From assembly GCA_003164305.1 (NCBI GenBank), contig PLSZ01000641.1, positions 9,920-27,280 on the forward strand: 17,361 nucleotides of DNA. Reading direction: 5' to 3'. The notes beneath the pieces are model-generated. The model was not told where the DNA came from and did not search any database. It was given only the letters and a program-made list of their open reading frames with translations. The position numbers and the translations under genes were made by a program. The DNA is from Acetobacteraceae bacterium. Its GTDB lineage: Bacteria; Pseudomonadota; Alphaproteobacteria; Acetobacterales; Acetobacteraceae. Shown here one piece after another: positions 14,879 to 17,361 of this stretch (position 1 is its first letter; every line of letters starts with the position of its first letter).

Positions 14879-16545
14879 ACCCAGATCTTGAAATCGCGCG
14901 CGCGGCGACATTGAAACCGATCGCCGACATCGCGGCGCGATTGAACATTCCCGCCGACGATCTTGAACCCTATGGCCGTTATAAAGCGAAGATCGGCTTC
15001 GATTTCATCAACGCGCAACAGGGCCGCAAGGACGGCGCGCTGGTGCTGGTGACCGGCATCAGTCCCACCCCCGCGGGCGAAGGCAAGACGACAACGACCG
15101 TCGGTCTCGGCGACGCGCTGAACCGGATCGGCAAACGCGCCACGATCTGTTTGCGTGAGCCTTCCCTCGGTCCCAGCTTCGGCATGAAAGGCGGCGCGGC
15201 GGGTGGCGGTCACGCGCAGGTGGTGCCGATGGATCAGATCAACCTGCATTTCACCGGCGATTTCCACGCGATCACCTCGGCCAACAACCTGCTGGCCGCG
15301 ATGATCGATAACCATGTGTACTGGAGCAATTCGCTCGGCATCGATCCGCGACGGATTTCCTGGCGCCGCTGCCTGGACATGAACGACCGGGCGCTACGCT
15401 CCATCGTTGGCAGTCTGGGCGGTGTCGCCAACGGCTTCCCGCGGGAGGACGGGTTCGACATCACCGTCGCCTCCGAGGTGATGGCCGTCTTCTGCCTGGC
15501 CAAGGACATGGCCGATCTGCAACAGCGCCTCGGCAAGATGATCGTCGCGCAGCGCCGCGACGGCACGAATGTCACGGCTTCCGATATCAAGGCCGACGGT
15601 GCCATGTCGGTGCTGCTGCGCGACGCGCTGGCGCCGAACCTCGTGCAAACGTTGGAGGGCTCGCCCGCCATGGTGCACGGCGGTCCCTTCGCCAACATCG
15701 CGCATGGCTGCAACTCCGTGATGGCGACACAGCTCGCGCTGAAATTGTCCGACGTCGTGGTGACCGAGGCCGGCTTCGGCGCCGATCTGGGCGCGGAAAA
15801 ATTCATGGACATCAAGTGCCGATCCGCCGGCCTGACCCCGTCCTGCGCGGTCATCGTCGCCACGGTGCGCGCGTTGAAGATGCACGGCGGCATCGCCCGC
15901 AACGCGCTTGGCCCGGAAAATGTCGATGCCGTGAAGAAAGGCCTCGCCAACCTCGTTCGTCACGTCGAGAACCTTGGCAAATTCGGCCTTCCCGTCGTGG
16001 TCGCGGTCAATCATTTCACCTCCGACACTGAAGCGGAGTTCGCCGCGATCAAGGACGGCATGGCCGCTCTGGGCGTCGAGGCGATCTCCTGCACCCATTG
16101 GGCGCATGGCAGCGCGGGCGCCGAGGCATTGGCGCACGCGGTGATGGCCAAGATCGAATCGAGCAAGGCCACTTATAAACCGCTGTATCCGCTGGAACTG
16201 AAACTCGCCGACAAGATCAGGACCATCGCGAAGGAGATCTATCGCGCGGCGGACATTGCCATCCCGGACCCGGTCGCTCGCCGGCTGAAAGCGTTCGAGG
16301 ACGCCGGCTTCGGCAACGTCCCCATCTGCATCGCCAAGACGCAGTACAGTTTCACCTCCGATCCGACCGTGATGGGCGCGCCCACCGGTCACATCCTGCC
16401 GGTCCGCGAAGTGCGGCTGTCCGCCGGTGCCGGATTCGTCGTCGCGGTCTGCGGCGAAATCATGACCATGCCCGGCCTGCCTCGCGTCCCCGCGGCGGAG
16501 GCGATCCATCTGCGCGAAGACGGCGAAATCGAAGGATTGTTCTGA
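14875..16545 (+). CDS. fhs: Formate--tetrahydrofolate ligase
   Basis: A 556-residue protein, the standard length for this enzyme, which joins formate to tetrahydrofolate with ATP to give 10-formyl-THF in the cytoplasm. The P-loop is [16 protein letters not shown] (63-78) and the strongly conserved [18 protein letters not shown] lies at 95-112. [20 protein letters not shown] (128-147) follows, also typical. ATG 14875 overlaps the preceding aminotransferase stop (ATGA) and has GGGAGAG a little upstream, so the two are translationally coupled. In many bacteria fhs stands alone or with folate or serine-cycle genes. The link to a PhnW-like aminotransferase and a second aminotransferase suggests use of formate or C1 units released by, or needed in, amino-compound metabolism. 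Confidence 0.97.
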   Translation: MNPDLEIARAATLKPIADIAARLNIPADDLEPYGRYKAKIGFDFINAQQGRKDGALVLVTGISPTPAGEGKTTTTVGLGDALNRIGKRATICLREPSLGPSFGMKGGAAGGGHAQVVPMDQINLHFTGDFHAITSANNLLAAMIDNHVYWSNSLGIDPRRISWRRCLDMNDRALRSIVGSLGGVANGFPREDGFDITVASEVMAVFCLAKDMADLQQRLGKMIVAQRRDGTNVTASDIKADGAMSVLLRDALAPNLVQTLEGSPAMVHGGPFANIAHGCNSVMATQLALKLSDVVVTEAGFGADLGAEKFMDIKCRSAGLTPSCAVIVATVRALKMHGGIARNALGPENVDAVKKGLANLVRHVENLGKFGLPVVVAVNHFTSDTEAEFAAIKDGMAALGVEAISCTHWAHGSAGAEALAHAVMAKIESSKATYKPLYPLELKLADKIRTIAKEIYRAADIAIPDPVARRLKAFEDAGFGNVPICIAKTQYSFTSDPTVMGAPTGHILPVREVRLSAGAGFVVAVCGEIMTMPGLPRVPAAEAIHLREDGEIEGLF

Positions 16546-16553
16546 TTTCAACT

Positions 16554-17361
16554 TTGGACATCAATCGCGTCCCAGGCTCGAAGATCGTCGAGATCGCGCG
16601 TATCGCGTTCGCCATGCCCGGCATCGACTTTCTTTGTTTTGGGGAGTCGGACCAGCCGAGCCCGATCGTCGCGCGCGACGCGGCGATCGAGGCGCTGCTG
16701 GACGGGCAAACGCGGTATCCGGACGTGCGCGGGTTGCCGCCTTTGCGCGACGCGTTAGCCCAGTACCTGACGGGACTTTACGCGAAACCGGTGGCGGAAA
16801 GCCGGATCCAGGTCACCGCGTCCGGCATGGCCGCGATGGCGGTGTCGCTGGCAGCGGTGGTGCGCGCCGGTGACCGCGTCGTGCTGCATTCTCCCGCCTG
16901 GCCGAACGTCGGCAACGCGGCGTTGCTGCGCGGCGCGATTGTCGATGAACTGCCGTTGGCCCGAGACGACAACGGAATGTTCCGCCTCGATCTCGATCAA
17001 CTGGAACACCGCATGCGCGGCGCGCGCGCGTTCATTTTGAATTCGCCGAACAATCCCACCGGATGGACCGCGACCCGCGAGGAACTGGCAGCGATCCTGG
17101 AGATGGCCCGCCGGCACGGCGTCTGGCTGATCTCCGACGAGGTCTATTCCCGCCTGACCTACGACGGCTCCCCAGCCGCCGCTTCCCTGCTGGACGTCGC
17201 GGAACCGGACGACCGGGTGATCGTCTGCAACAGTTTTTCCAAGACCTGGATGATGACCGGCTGGCGCCTGGGCTGGCTGGTGGCCCGCGCCGACCTTGCG
17301 GCCAACGCCACGCGGTTGAACGAATTCATCGTTTCGCACGCCCCCAGCTTCGCGCAGAAGG
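16554..17361 (+). CDS. Class I/II pyridoxal-phosphate aminotransferase, truncated by window end
   Basis: 269 codons of a fold-type I aminotransferase are visible and the frame is open to the right edge. Motifs are FLCFGESDQPSP (26-37), YPDVRGLPPLRDAL (55-68), NSPNNPTG (163-170), SDEVY (194-198, with the PLP-nitrogen Asp D195), SFSKTWMMTGWRLGW (227-241, Schiff-base lysine K230) and R238. The family resembles aspartate/aromatic aminotransferases; the substrate is not readable. The start is uncertain. TTG 16554 gives a family-like N-terminus and lies eight bases after the fhs stop, but its ribosome binding site is poor (AAGGA is 17 bases away). The next in-frame ATG, at 16614, would cut conserved sequence. 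Probably the third gene of the phnW-fhs unit. Confidence 0.9.
   Translation, partial: MDINRVPGSKIVEIARIAFAMPGIDFLCFGESDQPSPIVARDAAIEALLDGQTRYPDVRGLPPLRDALAQYLTGLYAKPVAESRIQVTASGMAAMAVSLAAVVRAGDRVVLHSPAWPNVGNAALLRGAIVDELPLARDDNGMFRLDLDQLEHRMRGARAFILNSPNNPTGWTATREELAAILEMARRHGVWLISDEVYSRLTYDGSPAAASLLDVAEPDDRVIVCNSFSKTWMMTGWRLGWLVARADLAANATRLNEFIVSHAPSFAQK

Noticed and set aside
1..17361. Search for CRISPR repeats, tRNA genes, insertion sequences, toxin-antitoxin or defence genes
   Set aside because: No spaced direct repeats, cloverleaf-like segments, transposase motifs or defence domains were seen. Codon use looks even across the window, so recent transfer is not supported.

Overview
The window looks like GC-rich proteobacterial chromosome, most likely an alphaproteobacterium. 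That is inferred from the strong G/C third-position bias, the many ATGA stop/start overlaps and the mix of gene families; no rRNA or other phylogenetic marker is present. It is almost entirely coding. No gene-free stretch exceeds about 111 bp, and I found no tRNA, rRNA, CRISPR array, transposase, integrase or phage gene.

Layout: (A) 1-110, minus strand: the first 36 codons of a luciferase-like (LLM) flavin oxidoreductase, divergent from everything that follows. (B) 195-4860, plus strand: SDR oxidoreductase, class III (CaiB/BaiF) CoA transferase, M20 amidohydrolase, a small [2Fe-2S] protein and an FAD/BFD-iron-sulfur oxidoreductase. The last two resemble the HcnA and HcnB subunits of HcnABC/opine-oxidase-type amine dehydrogenases. 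(C) 4937-9303: a complete branched-chain-amino-acid-type ABC importer (binding protein, two permeases, two ATPases), preceded by a 76-bp gap bounded by a perfect 9-bp inverted repeat. (D) 9319-12452: an Asp/Glu-racemase-superfamily protein lacking the second catalytic Cys, a LigI-like TIM-barrel amidohydrolase, an MBL-fold hydrolase and a VOC protein. (E) 12449-13642, minus strand: a full-length LLM flavin oxidoreductase whose stop codon shares a TTAA palindrome with the VOC stop. (F) 13754-17361, plus strand: a PhnW-family class V aminotransferase, formate--tetrahydrofolate ligase and a class I/II aminotransferase cut by the window end.

Blocks B to D are 13 collinear genes that abut, overlap or lie at most 76 bp apart, so they probably act together as an uptake-plus-catabolism module. 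The ABC system would import a small organic acid, amide or amino-acid-like compound. Amidohydrolases and hydrolases would open or deacylate it, the HcnAB-like pair would oxidise a C-N bond, and the CoA transferase and SDR would feed the carbon skeleton into acyl-CoA metabolism. The LLM enzymes at both ends could supply an oxygenation step. The substrate cannot be read from the sequence. Block F is a separate transcription unit joining an amino-group transferase to one-carbon (10-formyl-THF) metabolism. The least explained features are the HcnAB pair without a third subunit, the Cys-to-Glu change in the racemase homologue, and the phnW-like/fhs coupling.
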